NCBI GenBank assembly: GCA_026214975.1
Contig: CM047810.1
Coordinates: 35,637,318-35,701,317 of the forward strand
DNA length: 64,000 nucleotides
Origin: Gentiana macrophylla
Lineage: Eukaryota; Streptophyta; Magnoliopsida; Gentianales; Gentianaceae
Reading direction: 5' to 3'
The notes beneath the pieces were generated by a model, which worked only from the letters and a program-made list of their open reading frames with translations, ran no database searches and was not told the DNA's origin. The position numbers were made by a program, and so were the translations under genes. The number at the start of each line of letters is the position of its first letter. The first letter of the stretch is position 1. Shown in pieces: positions 35,372 to 45,300 of the stretch.

Positions 35372-35387
35372 CTAAGTGGGGGGTAGT
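35372..35387 (+). other. V terminal polypurine tract
   Basis: CTAAGTGGGGGGTAGT directly before the 3-prime LTR start TGATGACGG. Confidence 0.9.
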
Positions 35388-37103
35388 TGATGACGGTCAA
35401 ATTGTACCCGTTATTCTACGATCTTTATCCCAAATTCTAGGTTGAAAGAGCATTAATGTAGAGATAATAAGTCGTAATATGCCTAATTTGCATATACCCC
35501 GAGTTACGATTCGTTATTCTGCATTTCGATTATTTATTGCATTATTTGGTATTACAAACCATGTTTTTATATGATAAATGCAAAGGAGCATTATGGACGG
35601 ACTACGGAGAAGGAATTAAAGATCCAGACAATGCAGAGCCCAAAGAAGATAGAAGACAAAGCCTAAGAGAAGTGAAGGCTCGGTCAACCGAGCCCACCAT
35701 TCGGTCGACCGAGTAGGCTTAGAGCCCAAAGACACCCAAATGATTAATTAAGTCGGTTAGGGTTTAGGGAATCCGATCCTTAGTCGGTTTCTAAGTCGGT
35801 TTTGAGCTCTATATAAGCACATTGTCATTAGTATTATTCATTCATACCTTGATTAAAAATTATTGATAAAAGAGAACTACACATCGAGGGTTTTTCAGCA
35901 AGTTAGGGCTGCAACAATGTAAGCCCTTAATCTTCATGTTTTATTTTCGAGTAATTAATTCTTCTAATTATGTTCTTATCGTTTGAATTAATTAAACATA
36001 GCTAGATGATGTGAATCTCGGCTATGACGTTAGGAGGTGGTGACACCTTGTCTATAAGGGTCCCATGACCTACGTCATAATCTAGATTTATTCATGACTC
36101 TATGTGATTTAATTAATGTGCATCTATGATAGTTTATATAAGTGATGTACGAATTACTGTTTAATCTGTTCTGTATGAGGAAACGCTGAGAGGTTGGTTC
36201 TAGGATGTAATTAGGGTCGAGTTCGTCCAGTGACCGAACAGAGCCGCTCGGGTCGATCGAGCCTCTCGCACTCGGTCGACCGAGCCCTAGTTTCATTAGT
36301 TTAATCTGGCCACGCCTTTATGGTGGGTCTAACCTAGTTGAATTTACTTTCTCAAGAGGTATGGCTACGCCCACGCCGCCGTCGCTTTTCCATTAGCGTG
36401 TTATTAGGAAATACCAATATAAGACGCCTAGTTCGGCTCACTAACGATCTTTCGGGACTTTCAAAGAAGATCTAGATTAGTTTTGTATTAGGGAATTGTC
36501 GACACCTAGTCATACGTGAATCGTAGATTAACAAGAGACTTACCGAGTAATTGTTAATAGGACGAGGGCTTGAGCGATCGCTTAGGAAGTACGCCTAACC
36601 ATAGGAATGTTGCCTGCCGAGGTGTACGGTTAATATCGGCATCCTTAGAATATTGAGCGTGTGAGTTATATGAGATGGATACCCAAAAGGTGAAGTCACG
36701 TAACAATACCACAAAGATCTAGTAACCTAACCGGTGCTAAGTCAAGTTAAGGGATGACTCCGTAGCCAATTAAATATGAATACAGACGATTGATGATAAA
36801 ATGAGTTAGGTTATCTTATATAAGTTGTCTTGGTCCAAACGATAACGTTGATAATTGGAAGGTTAATTACGTGTGTATCTTTTAGGTTTGAGTTTGTTTA
36901 TTTTATTTTGTCTTCTATGTTGGTCTTAGACCGTTGTTCAATAACGAATTAGGTGAGTTAATTATTTAAACCTAGGGTCCACATTTTGATTCCCTGAGGG
37001 ATCGACCTTGATTCACCATCGCTATGCTATGATGTACCTAGTGCTATTGCTAGTATTTGGTGGTCAAGTAAAATAAATTTATAACCTGATTAGACCGCAA
37101 TCA
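35388..37103 (+). repeat. V 3-prime LTR
   Basis: 1,716 bp. TATA box TATATAA at 35810-35816, about 100 bp after the palindrome pair at 35680-35691 and 35701-35712. Followed by the target duplication GAGCT. Confidence 0.95.
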
Positions 37104-37379
37104 GAGCTCGTCTTCGAGCGAGCCCTCTACAAGACTAAAAGCTCTCAAGCCACCAAAGACAAGATCAATTCATGGCACAAGCCACAAGAAGCGAAATTCA
37201 TCAACTACATACGAGCAACGAGAAGATCTACTCAGAGTACGGAACTTAGGCAATGCTAACAGGCGATACGCCACAACAGCGAGCCATCACAGTATTTCAA
37301 GGCAACGGATCCGCAAACAGACTATTACTCCCCGCCTAACATTTTGAGAAAATGATTAAGGCACGGAGTAGGGGGCCAT
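37104..37379 (+). other. W internal 3-prime remainder and PPT
   Basis: Continues the array unit interrupted by V (CGTCTTCGAGCGAGCC), then 230 bp of unique sequence, ending in the PPT GGAGTAGGGGGCCAT at 37365-37379. Confidence 0.8.
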
Positions 37380-37915
37380 TGATGTGCCTAAGTCGTACTT
37401 CGGTCCGCGGATCCTCATTCGGGTCGACCAACCACCGACATTAGTGGATGAGGCCATCGGCCATTATCGTCCGCGAGCTCTCAAGTCAAATCAGACCACG
37501 AGCCTTCGGACCCATTCCAAGCCCTCAACCCTATGCGACGGCGAGTAAGAGGATTAGGGGGCCGCACGCGATCTCATTTGATAAACGGGTCCGCCAAATG
37601 ACCTCGATCCTGTGTGGACGCCGCCCGAGATATTCGATCCACTTACCATCTAGATATTTTAGTTTACTTAGCTACTAAGTTTACTCCTCCTATAAATAGG
37701 GGAGCCATGTAACTCATTTAAGTCTCGGGAAAAATGATATAAAACACAAGGCAAAGCCGAATTGCCCCCGTCTTCGTCTCTTACATTGCACCACCGCCGG
37801 AATCCATGGCCGCCGCCAAGCGCCACCGGAAAACACCACTAAAATACACTTTATATAGCCTTATATCCCTTAGTTAAACACTGTTACCGCAAACCTGATG
37901 TTTTACGCAACATCA
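37380..37915 (+). repeat. W 3-prime LTR
   Basis: 536 bp, nearly identical to 25147-25681; followed by the target duplication CGTAC at 37916-37920. Confidence 0.93.
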
Positions 37916-38145
37916 CGTACTCAGATTAATAAATGCTACGGACTAAGTTAATTTTAAGTATATTTCACACACTCAATCCTCGTGTGTATAGCCACACACT
38001 GAGTTATGTGATTACATAATCAATATACTTAGGGTTTTATGTAGTGTATTAATATTGGCAATAAATGCGAATAAATTGAAATAAATTCTGTCATTTATTT
38101 AAATAAAACAATTACAAATTGTCTTTCGGGCATAAAACCTAACAA

Positions 38146-40773
38146 TTACTTGGTTCTGTGGGAAAAGAGTGAGCACTGGCAATGGATGTTGAGTACACTT
38201 TTGGTTTAAATATCCCACTTTTAGACCTGGTCTACATAGGATGTTGCTTTACTGGTGGTGGTGGTGAGACAGGTGACTCAGGTGCATCAGTGTGTTCAGT
38301 ATCAGGACTTTGTGTACTGTTATCTTGTGCAACTGGTGAGTGATCATTCATGGTGGAGACTGGTATACTGTCATCTTCTACAACTGGTGAGTGATCATTC
38401 ATAGTGGAAACTGGTGGTGACATATAAGGAGAAGAAGGAACAGAAGATACATAACTGTCTGCATTCTCAGTTGTCATCCTCAGGATATCAGTGGTATGCC
38501 CCTCTTCCTCGATCGGATGAAAGAGTTAAAAGGGGAGGACAGAAGAGAATCATGACAACTTCCTGAAGGGCCTGAACAAAGCCATGAGCAAAAGGAAACA
38601 AGGTCTCATCAAACACCACATTATTAGATATGTAAATCCTTCCACTGGTATCTAGACATTTGAATCCTTTGTGACAGGAACTAAGACCAAGATTAACACA
38701 TCTTTTGCTGTGAAACTGAAATTTATGTGTGTGATAAGGTCTTAGATTGGGGTAAACAGCACAACCAAAGGTTTTGAGATGTTTGTAGTTTGGTGCTTTA
38801 TGAAAAAAGGCTTCAAAGGGTGAGCTGTTTTGGAGAACAGGTGTAGGAAGGCAGTTAATTAAGGACACAGCTGCTTGAAAAGCATGCCACCAATACCTCA
38901 GTGGCATAGATGCTTGAGCCATAAGAGTTAACCCTGTTTCCACTATATGTATATGCTTTCTTTCTGCCCTACCATGTTGAGCATGGTCATGTGGACACGG
39001 GTGCCTAAACCCGATTCCCTCCTTATTCAAGTACTCTTGGAGAGGTCTATACTCTCCTCCCCAATCTGACTGTAAACATTTTATTTTTCCAGAAAATTGA
39101 GTCTTAATTAGGGCTTTAAACGTAAGAAAGCGAAAAGGTTTCAGATTTAGTTTTAAGGGGGTAAATCCAGGTGTGTCTAGTATGATCATCAATAAAATGA
39201 ATGTAATAACTATAACCCTCAACAGATTGCATAGGAGAGGGTCCCCACAAATCAGTATGCACAAGTTCAAACATAAGTTTTGCATGAGAATCAGATAGAG
39301 GATGATATAAATTATGAGCTTTGCCAAATTGGCAAGATTCACAGAAAGATAAGTTGTTGTTCAATCTGACATTACAAAGGTTCAAAACAGTACTTAGAAC
39401 TTGGCTAGATGGGTGGCCTAATCTCATGTGCCACACATCAGCATTAGAGTCTAACTTATTACATCCACTAGATTGACTAGACACCAGAAAACAAGTAGAG
39501 TCTGAAACTGAAGATTTAGAGTGAAGGGAGGTATGTCTGTTGTGATTATGGGGCAGACTGATCAGATATAGCCCATCCTGAAGTTGACCCCTGAGAAGCA
39601 GTGTCCCTGTGTGTTTGTCCTTGACATCACAAAACAAACCATTAAACTCAATCATAATAGGATTATCAGACATTAGTCTTAAGACACTAATCAGATTTTT
39701 TGTGATTTGAGGGACATGTAGGACATGTTTTAAGTGAAGGCATGTAGTGTGTGTATGCAATAGGATAGTGCTAATGTGTGCTATTTTCAATTTTTCACCA
39801 TTGCCTACAACTAGGGTATCCTCGCCATTGTAGCCAGATTTGATGCTCATGTTGCCCAGGTCTGCAGTAACATGGTTTGTAGCTCCACTGTCCAGGTACC
39901 AGGCATTGTCATTGACAGTTCCAGGGGTAGCTACATAGGCAGAGATTTGTTTTGGTGCTCCAGTGTTTGTGTTATTGTTGACTGGTCCTTGAAAGTCTTC
40001 TTCAAACCTATGCCAACACTCTAGAGCTGTATGACCATTTTTACCAAAGAGTTGGCATGTCATGCCACTCCTACCACCAGTTCTGCCCTGACCTCTACCA
40101 CCTCGACCTCTGTTACCTCTTGAGTTCCCTCTTCCTCTGTTACTGTTATTGTTGGATCTTCCTCCTCTATAACCTGATCCTTGAGAATAAGTAGCAAGGT
40201 GAGCAGCAGGCCCTTGTGATGTTGTGTTTCCAGTGGATACAGAGGGATTAAACCTGGCTACCAACCTTTCATGGGTCAGGAGCTGAGATTGGACTTCAGG
40301 CCATGTAAGAGAACCTATCCTGGAAGTTATGTTGACTATAACAACCTCATAGTCTTTATCCAAACCTCCTAGAGCTGTTAAAATTAACTCAGATTTGGAG
40401 ATGGGATAGCCTGCTGCTGCAAGTCCATCACTGTATGACTTCATCTGAGCAAGATAGTCACTCATGCTCTTTGACCCTTTATCAGATCTAGTTAAAGCAT
40501 TCTTATACTCTAACATCCTAGCCTCAGACTGATTGTTAAACAAAACTTCTAAAGTAGACCAAATCTGATGTGAAGTTTCACAACCCATAATTTCAACAAT
40601 CACTTGTTCTGTGATAGAGCTTAATAACCACCAGATAGTAATTGATCTGTAGCATCTCATTCTTCTACAGCCGGATTAGGAACAGTAGCAAACATACCTG
40701 TATTAGGTGGCCTGGGTTTAATGCCAAACAGAAATCTTTCAAGTTTGTGTTCACGCACAATAGGAAGAATGGT
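38146..40773 (-). pseudogene. X gag-protease-integrase, RT missing
   Basis: Minus strand. Gag UBN2 core (NALTRSDKGSKSMSDYLAQM), RG-rich linker, then a zinc knuckle CQLFGKNGHTALEC in which the second Cys is Phe. Protease WYLDSGATNHVTAD, pre-integrase WHMRLGHPSSQ, zinc CESCQFGK, and integrase D in HTDLWGP. After a frame change near 39120-39340 come QSDWGGEY and HGRAERK (the second D and the E). After another break near 38480 follows a Ser/Pro-rich linker with a repeated PVSTMNDHSPV, then RSKSGIFKPKVYS, the usual sequence just before RT. The frame then runs into the Y LTR at 38144. The N-terminal end is cut by Z at 40774. Confidence 0.88.
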
Positions 40774-40778
40774 ATATC

Positions 40779-42588
40779 TGTTGGAAAGGTGTCCTAAACC
40801 CAATCGGGTTGGACCGGATCCGACCGGGTCGGGTCGTTTACAGTCTATTTAGTTCATGTAATAACTTTATTATGATTAATAAAAGCACTTATGTTATTAT
40901 ATATTGTTTGTCTTCATATTATTTGTTGTATATATATATAGTAACGTCCCTAGTATCAATCTGTGATAGAGAAACCATGATAGTGATTATGGTTGATGAG
41001 ATCTCTAATCACTATAACAAGGTTGGTACTTAAATGTCTCTAGTCTTACATATTATCAAATGGGACATTGATAGTATAATCGGACTAAAGACGTATTGGA
41101 TGTCTTCTATCTTTTAGAAGGTAGGGATAGATCTCGCTCTATCGAAGTGTAGAGACACTTGGGTATGACGTGGCCGTGTATTACGTAATGCGTATGTTAG
41201 ATCGACCCACTTACATTAAGTGTCACACTATGTGGCGGTTGTGTAATTATCCTTTTGACCGAGTCTTCATGGCATCACGGTGTGGATTGTCATGCTTTGA
41301 CACTATTGAGATTTCTCCTAACCACGGGCGATCATGCGGTAGTGATTGGGTATGATATTGAAGCATGCGGAGTATACATGATTGGTCGTCCGGGAATCGC
41401 TTATCCTATGATTGGGATCGAATATCCGAAATGGCCTTCTTATAAGGAATGTCTAGCTCTCGAGAATCTTTGCAAAGTGGGAGTAAATGTGTTATTCCGA
41501 GAGAGCATGATATCCAGATTATAAGATACGATCGTCAATGTATTGACACACGAGATACGATCGTATGGATATTATTATAGCGATAGTTACACGGTAACTG
41601 CTTCACATGAAAGGTAGTAGTCATTGCTTTTGACTCTTCCGATAATTGGGGGTCACGGTGTGTTGCTAGACGCTATTCCGTGATCGTTAGGTATGAAGGG
41701 CATTTTAGTAAATTGCACTTTGTGTCTACGGCCAACATATTCGGAAGCCTATCGGGTCACACACATATGAACTTCGAGTCGGATTAAAATGCGGTTATAG
41801 TTGATAACCAAATAAGGAAAGTTTATCTCTAGACTATAAAGGTTATAGTGGTAAATTAATATGGTGGTATTTATTTATTATGAATAAATAAAATACAAGA
41901 TATTAATTATATATATAAATTAGATTAATTAAAGAATATTCCGGAAGTCAATTTGTTGACTAATGGGGCGCCACTTTTGTGTGTATAAGATACACTTGGA
42001 TTGTGCACTTTAATTAATAAAGATTGCCATAATATTAATATATGATATTAATTGATTTTGAAAAATAGATTTATGGTAATAAGATAATTATAATCAATAT
42101 ATGATATTGACAAAATAAATTATAATTAAAGAGATAAATCAATCTAATTGATTTTCCTTATTTTATTGGAAAAAGGTTTCTTCTCCTACACACCATTAGG
42201 GGCGCCACCTCCTCTATATAAAGGAAGTGGGTGTCAAGTTTTTTTGTACATCACAATTGCAAGAATTCATAATTCTTGTGTAAAATAGAGAGCTCTCCAT
42301 AGTGAGTTTGTGAGGGAAGAAAAGGTCCGGTCTAGCAAATTGGAGTTTTTCCGATAGCAATCCAAGGAGGATTCCGGCAGGGGTTCGTGTGGATTAGCGA
42401 TAGAGGCCGGACGCGTGGACGGCTTGCGCATTGAACTACTCTCCGTTGGCGGTCAAAGCGACGATCTTGTAGATCATCTAAGGTATAACCGTCAAACTAC
42501 TTAACGTGTTTATTGCATTAAACGAAGAACGATCTAGAAAAGGAAATCAAATTTTAAATTCACTGCGTTAAACTAGTGATTTCTAACA
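40779..42588 (+). repeat. Z 5-prime LTR
   Basis: 1,810 bp. TATA box TATATAAA at 42215-42222 after CCACCTCC. Partner of 48439-50256. Confidence 0.94.
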
Positions 42589-42591
42589 AAG

Positions 42592-42604
42592 TGGTATCGA
42601 GAGC
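42592..42604 (+). other. Z primer-binding site
   Basis: TGGTATCGAGAGC, a near match to the initiator tRNA-Met complement, three bases after the LTR. Confidence 0.8.
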
Positions 42605-42752
42605 GAGTTTTCGTGCTTAAGCAATAAGCATAATTTAATTGCGTAGTATTTAATCAATAGATGCAAGATTTAAATCACGAAACGTTGAAACAAAAAAAAA
42701 TTAATTAGTGTTCATTGGGGGGTCGGCCGACTGGCGGCGCCCCCCTCCCTCT

Positions 42753-42774
42753 GCGGCGGCGGCGGCGGCGGCGG
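42753..42774. repeat. (CGG)n microsatellite
   Basis: Seven CGG units in a GC-rich island (CCCCCCTCCCTCTG before it) within otherwise AT-rich leader. Confidence 0.9.
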
Positions 42775-42919
42775 TAACCCTAGGGTTGCCGTCCGTCGGC
42801 TCTCCTCTTCCAATAGGGGAGATCAACCCTTTTCGTTTTGTGATATTTTATTGTGCATAGATATCTCGTTTGTTTAGTTGTGTCATATGGCCAACCAATG
42901 GTTCAAATAGTTTGGACCA

Positions 42920-43290
42920 TTGGGAAACCATATGGCATGTTGGCCTTTCCAAATTTTGATTTGGAATAGCCTGAGCCCCTTTTCAAATATTTGATTTGGA
43001 ATAGGCTGAGGCTCAGCCACTTCCAAAATTTTGATTTTGGAAAGTGGCCAGGCCTAAACCAAAACTATTTGGCTTTTCTAAATATTTGATTTGGAATAGG
43101 CCTAGGCCTAGGCCACTTCCAAAATTTTGATTTTGGAAAGTGGCCATGCCTAGACTAAAATAATTTGGCCTTTCCAAATATTTGATTTGGAATAGGCCTA
43201 GGCCCTTTCCAAATATTTGATTTGGCATAGGCTGGCTTCCAGGCCACTTCCAAAATTTTGATTTTGGAAAGTGGGCAGGCCTAAGCTAAA
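42920..43290. repeat. array of imperfect hairpin repeats
   Basis: Alternating modules: CAAATATTTGATTTGGAATAG and the hairpin arm CCACTTCCAAAAT with its complement ATTTTGGAAAGTGG around a 4-base loop. Full hairpins start at 43017, 43114 and 43244; GGCCTAGGCC palindromes lie between. The minus-strand ORF 43013-43228 is a translation of this array. Confidence 0.88.
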
Positions 43291-44525
43291 TTTAGTTTTG
43301 GAAAGGAAACAAATAGGAGACTTTATAATTTTAATTTTATTTTGAATAGTTCAAATTTAATTAAAATTGAAATCGATTTAAAATTAAATGTTAATTTTAA
43401 TTTTCGGTTAAGTCATATAATTAATTAAAAGTTATTTAATTATTTGACGTGATAAAATAAAGACGCATGAGTAGTAGTAGTTAAAATTAGAATTTAATCT
43501 TTTCATAAGATAAAATTGTATGGATTAGATGTGTAGATATAATGTGATTATATGGACCCCGATTGATCGCGGACTCAACCAATAGGATAGATGGGAATGT
43601 TTTCTTTATGTTGGTTTTGAAAAATTGTCCTAGGCCGTTATGAAGAACGTGACCTAGTTTACTTTTTTGCATTTATCCCATTCCTCGAGCTCCCCAAAGT
43701 GCGGCGGGTGTAATTATTTATTATGTAACAAGAATGGAGCAAGAAGTTGAAGACCAAGGAGAAATAAAGAACCCATTGGCGTGCAAAGAATAGAGATCCT
43801 ATTGGCGGTTGCGAGATACCCTTAGTTTGTGACCAGCGGTTTCGCTCGGTTGTATTCAAACCGCACTCAGAAAAAGTCCATGATCATACCGGTTATTTTA
43901 TGCGCGAATGTTGTGTATGTATTACTTTATATGATATCGTAGTAATATGCATATAGTAGATGAGACCATAATTAAACCAAATTAATTAAGTGAATTAATT
44001 TAAAATTATTCCCACATCAAAAATCAAGTCGAATTGCCTCCCATATTATAACGACGGTGAAGAGCCCTTGTTCGACCCAACTCACCACCCAAAGCGGGGT
44101 TGACCTACCTCGGGTATATCGTCGTTATTGAGATATGATCGAAAGAGATCTCATGAATATTGGGGTTAAGACTCGACTAAGAATTCTCTCGCCACCACCA
44201 AAGCGGGTCGTTTGGATTTTAGAGGCAAGGGTTTGGCTATTTTTCATAAGATGAAATATTGTCAAAGAGTTGATCGTCAAACAACAAGAATCGTATAAGA
44301 TACGATCGACAAATCGTTGTCCACTGCTTAATTATTTTCGCCCATCACCAAAGTTGGGGTCGGGGTAGTTCGATGGGATCTTGCCCACTAAAGGAATTAT
44401 TTTCTTGAAAGCCAATAGGGAATAGTTGGCTAGTGGGAGTAAAACCTTATAAATTTATTAAGTGCAAATTTAGGGTTTTTATACATGAGCTTTACTTATT
44501 CTATCTTTATTTATTGTTGTAGAAA

Positions 44526-45300
44526 ATGTCAAACAAATTGAACCTTCGTTTTATCGCCGAAAACAAGCTTGACGAAACTAATTTTCTCGATTGGGAAAGA
44601 AACCTCAAAATCGCTTTGAGGCACGAGAAGATTGGCTATGTCTTGGGCGAGGCCCTACCGAAAAAGCCGAGGAGGGTTCGGCCGCAGATGTCGCCGAGAA
44701 AGTACAACAAGCAATCGCTCGACAAGATCGATGCTACATGTATCATGCTTGCTTCTATGACACCGAATCGCAGAAACAACATGAGTCCATGGACGCCTAC
44801 TCTATCATGGTCCACCTGAAGGAACTTTATGCTTCTCGGTCCCGCAAGACTGAGAGTGCGAGGTCTCGAAGGCCCTGTTTAGTTGTAAGATGGCATCTGG
44901 GATTCTTGTGGGGTCACACGTCTTTGAAAATGATCGGGTACATAGAGAGGCTTGGGAAGTCGGGCCACAAGTTGGAACGAGTTGAGTATTGACTTGATTC
45001 TCGCAATCTCTACCGACTCATTCTCGCAGCTTTGTGATGAACTATCACATGAACAAGATAGATTGCTCCTAGCGGAGTTATTGAACATGTTGAAAATCAC
45101 CAAGGCACTTTGTAGGAAGGGAAAGCAAGTGTTGCCGGTCACTTCAAGCAAGGGCAAGGCAAAAGCCTGAAAAAAAAGTCCAAGAAGCGCGAAGGCACGC
45201 ACCTAAGCCAACGCCTAAGATAGCAAAAAAGACAAATCCAAGGATGCTTGCTTCCATTGCGGTGAGACCGGACATTGGAGGAGAAACCGCAAAGGCTTCT
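44526..45300 (+). pseudogene. Z gag, frameshifted
   Basis: Start at 44526 (MSNKLNLRFIAENKLDETNF). The frame changes near 44690; QKQHESMDAYSIMVHLKELY follows, then pieces with LLNMLKI. The nucleocapsid knuckle CFHCGETGHWRRN lies at about 45248-45290 with all four ligands (C, C, H and the last Cys replaced by Asn-Arg context, so the fourth ligand is uncertain). It belongs to the Copia gag/UBN2 family. At least four frame breaks occur in under 800 bp. Confidence 0.82.

Larger units (their letters stand above)
28762..37103 (+). mobile_element. Athila-like non-autonomous Gypsy element V
   Basis: 8,342 bp, plus strand. LTRs 28762-30476 and 35388-37103, tRNA-Asp PBS 30483-30499, PPT 35372-35387, perfect target duplication GAGCT at 28757-28761 and 37104-37108. 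The internal 4.9 kb holds a gag-protease remnant and a PF20167-like ORF but no RT, RNase H or integrase. LTR boundaries (TGATGACGG to GCAATCA), PBS and PPT type match Athila-group Gypsy elements. It is inserted in the 57-bp array of W. Confidence 0.95.
25147..37915 (+). mobile_element. non-autonomous tRNA-Asp-type LTR element W, carrying V
   Basis: LTRs 25147-25681 and 37380-37915 (about 535 bp) start TGATGTGCCTAAG and end GCAACATCA. The perfect target duplication CGTAC lies at 25142-25146 and 37916-37920. PBS at 25684-25700, PPT GGAGTAGGGGGCCAT before the 3-prime LTR. The own internal region (25682-28756 plus 37109-37379, about 3.3 kb) encodes no gag or pol motif. It is dominated by tandem repeats, as in 3-prime regions of Tat/Ogre/Retand-type Gypsy elements. 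It would need proteins in trans. Confidence 0.9.
24839..38144 (-). mobile_element. Copia LTR fragment Y, split by W
   Basis: 24839-25146 and 37921-38144 join across W into about 530 bp. On the minus strand this begins TGTTAGGTTTTATGCCCGAAAGA, shortened here to its LTR-type start TGTTAGGTTTTATGCCC, at 38144. It has no coding sequence and looks like a solo or truncated LTR. Its upper edge follows directly on X pol just before the RT domain. Its lower edge joins the end of X RNase H, so it sits at a deletion of about 2 kb. No target duplication was seen. Confidence 0.6.
42605..44525 (+). other. Z leader region
   Basis: 1.9 kb between PBS and gag with no conserved protein. It contains a CGG run (42753-42774), the inverted-repeat array at 42920-43290, and AT-rich DNA to 43500. 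Two segments (44080-44200 and 44330-44360) share CACCACCAAAGCGGG-type sequence. Confidence 0.6.

Noticed and set aside
43013..43228. Minus-strand ORF with repeated FQNQNFGSG
   Set aside because: Translation of the Z leader hairpin array on the wrong strand for Z.
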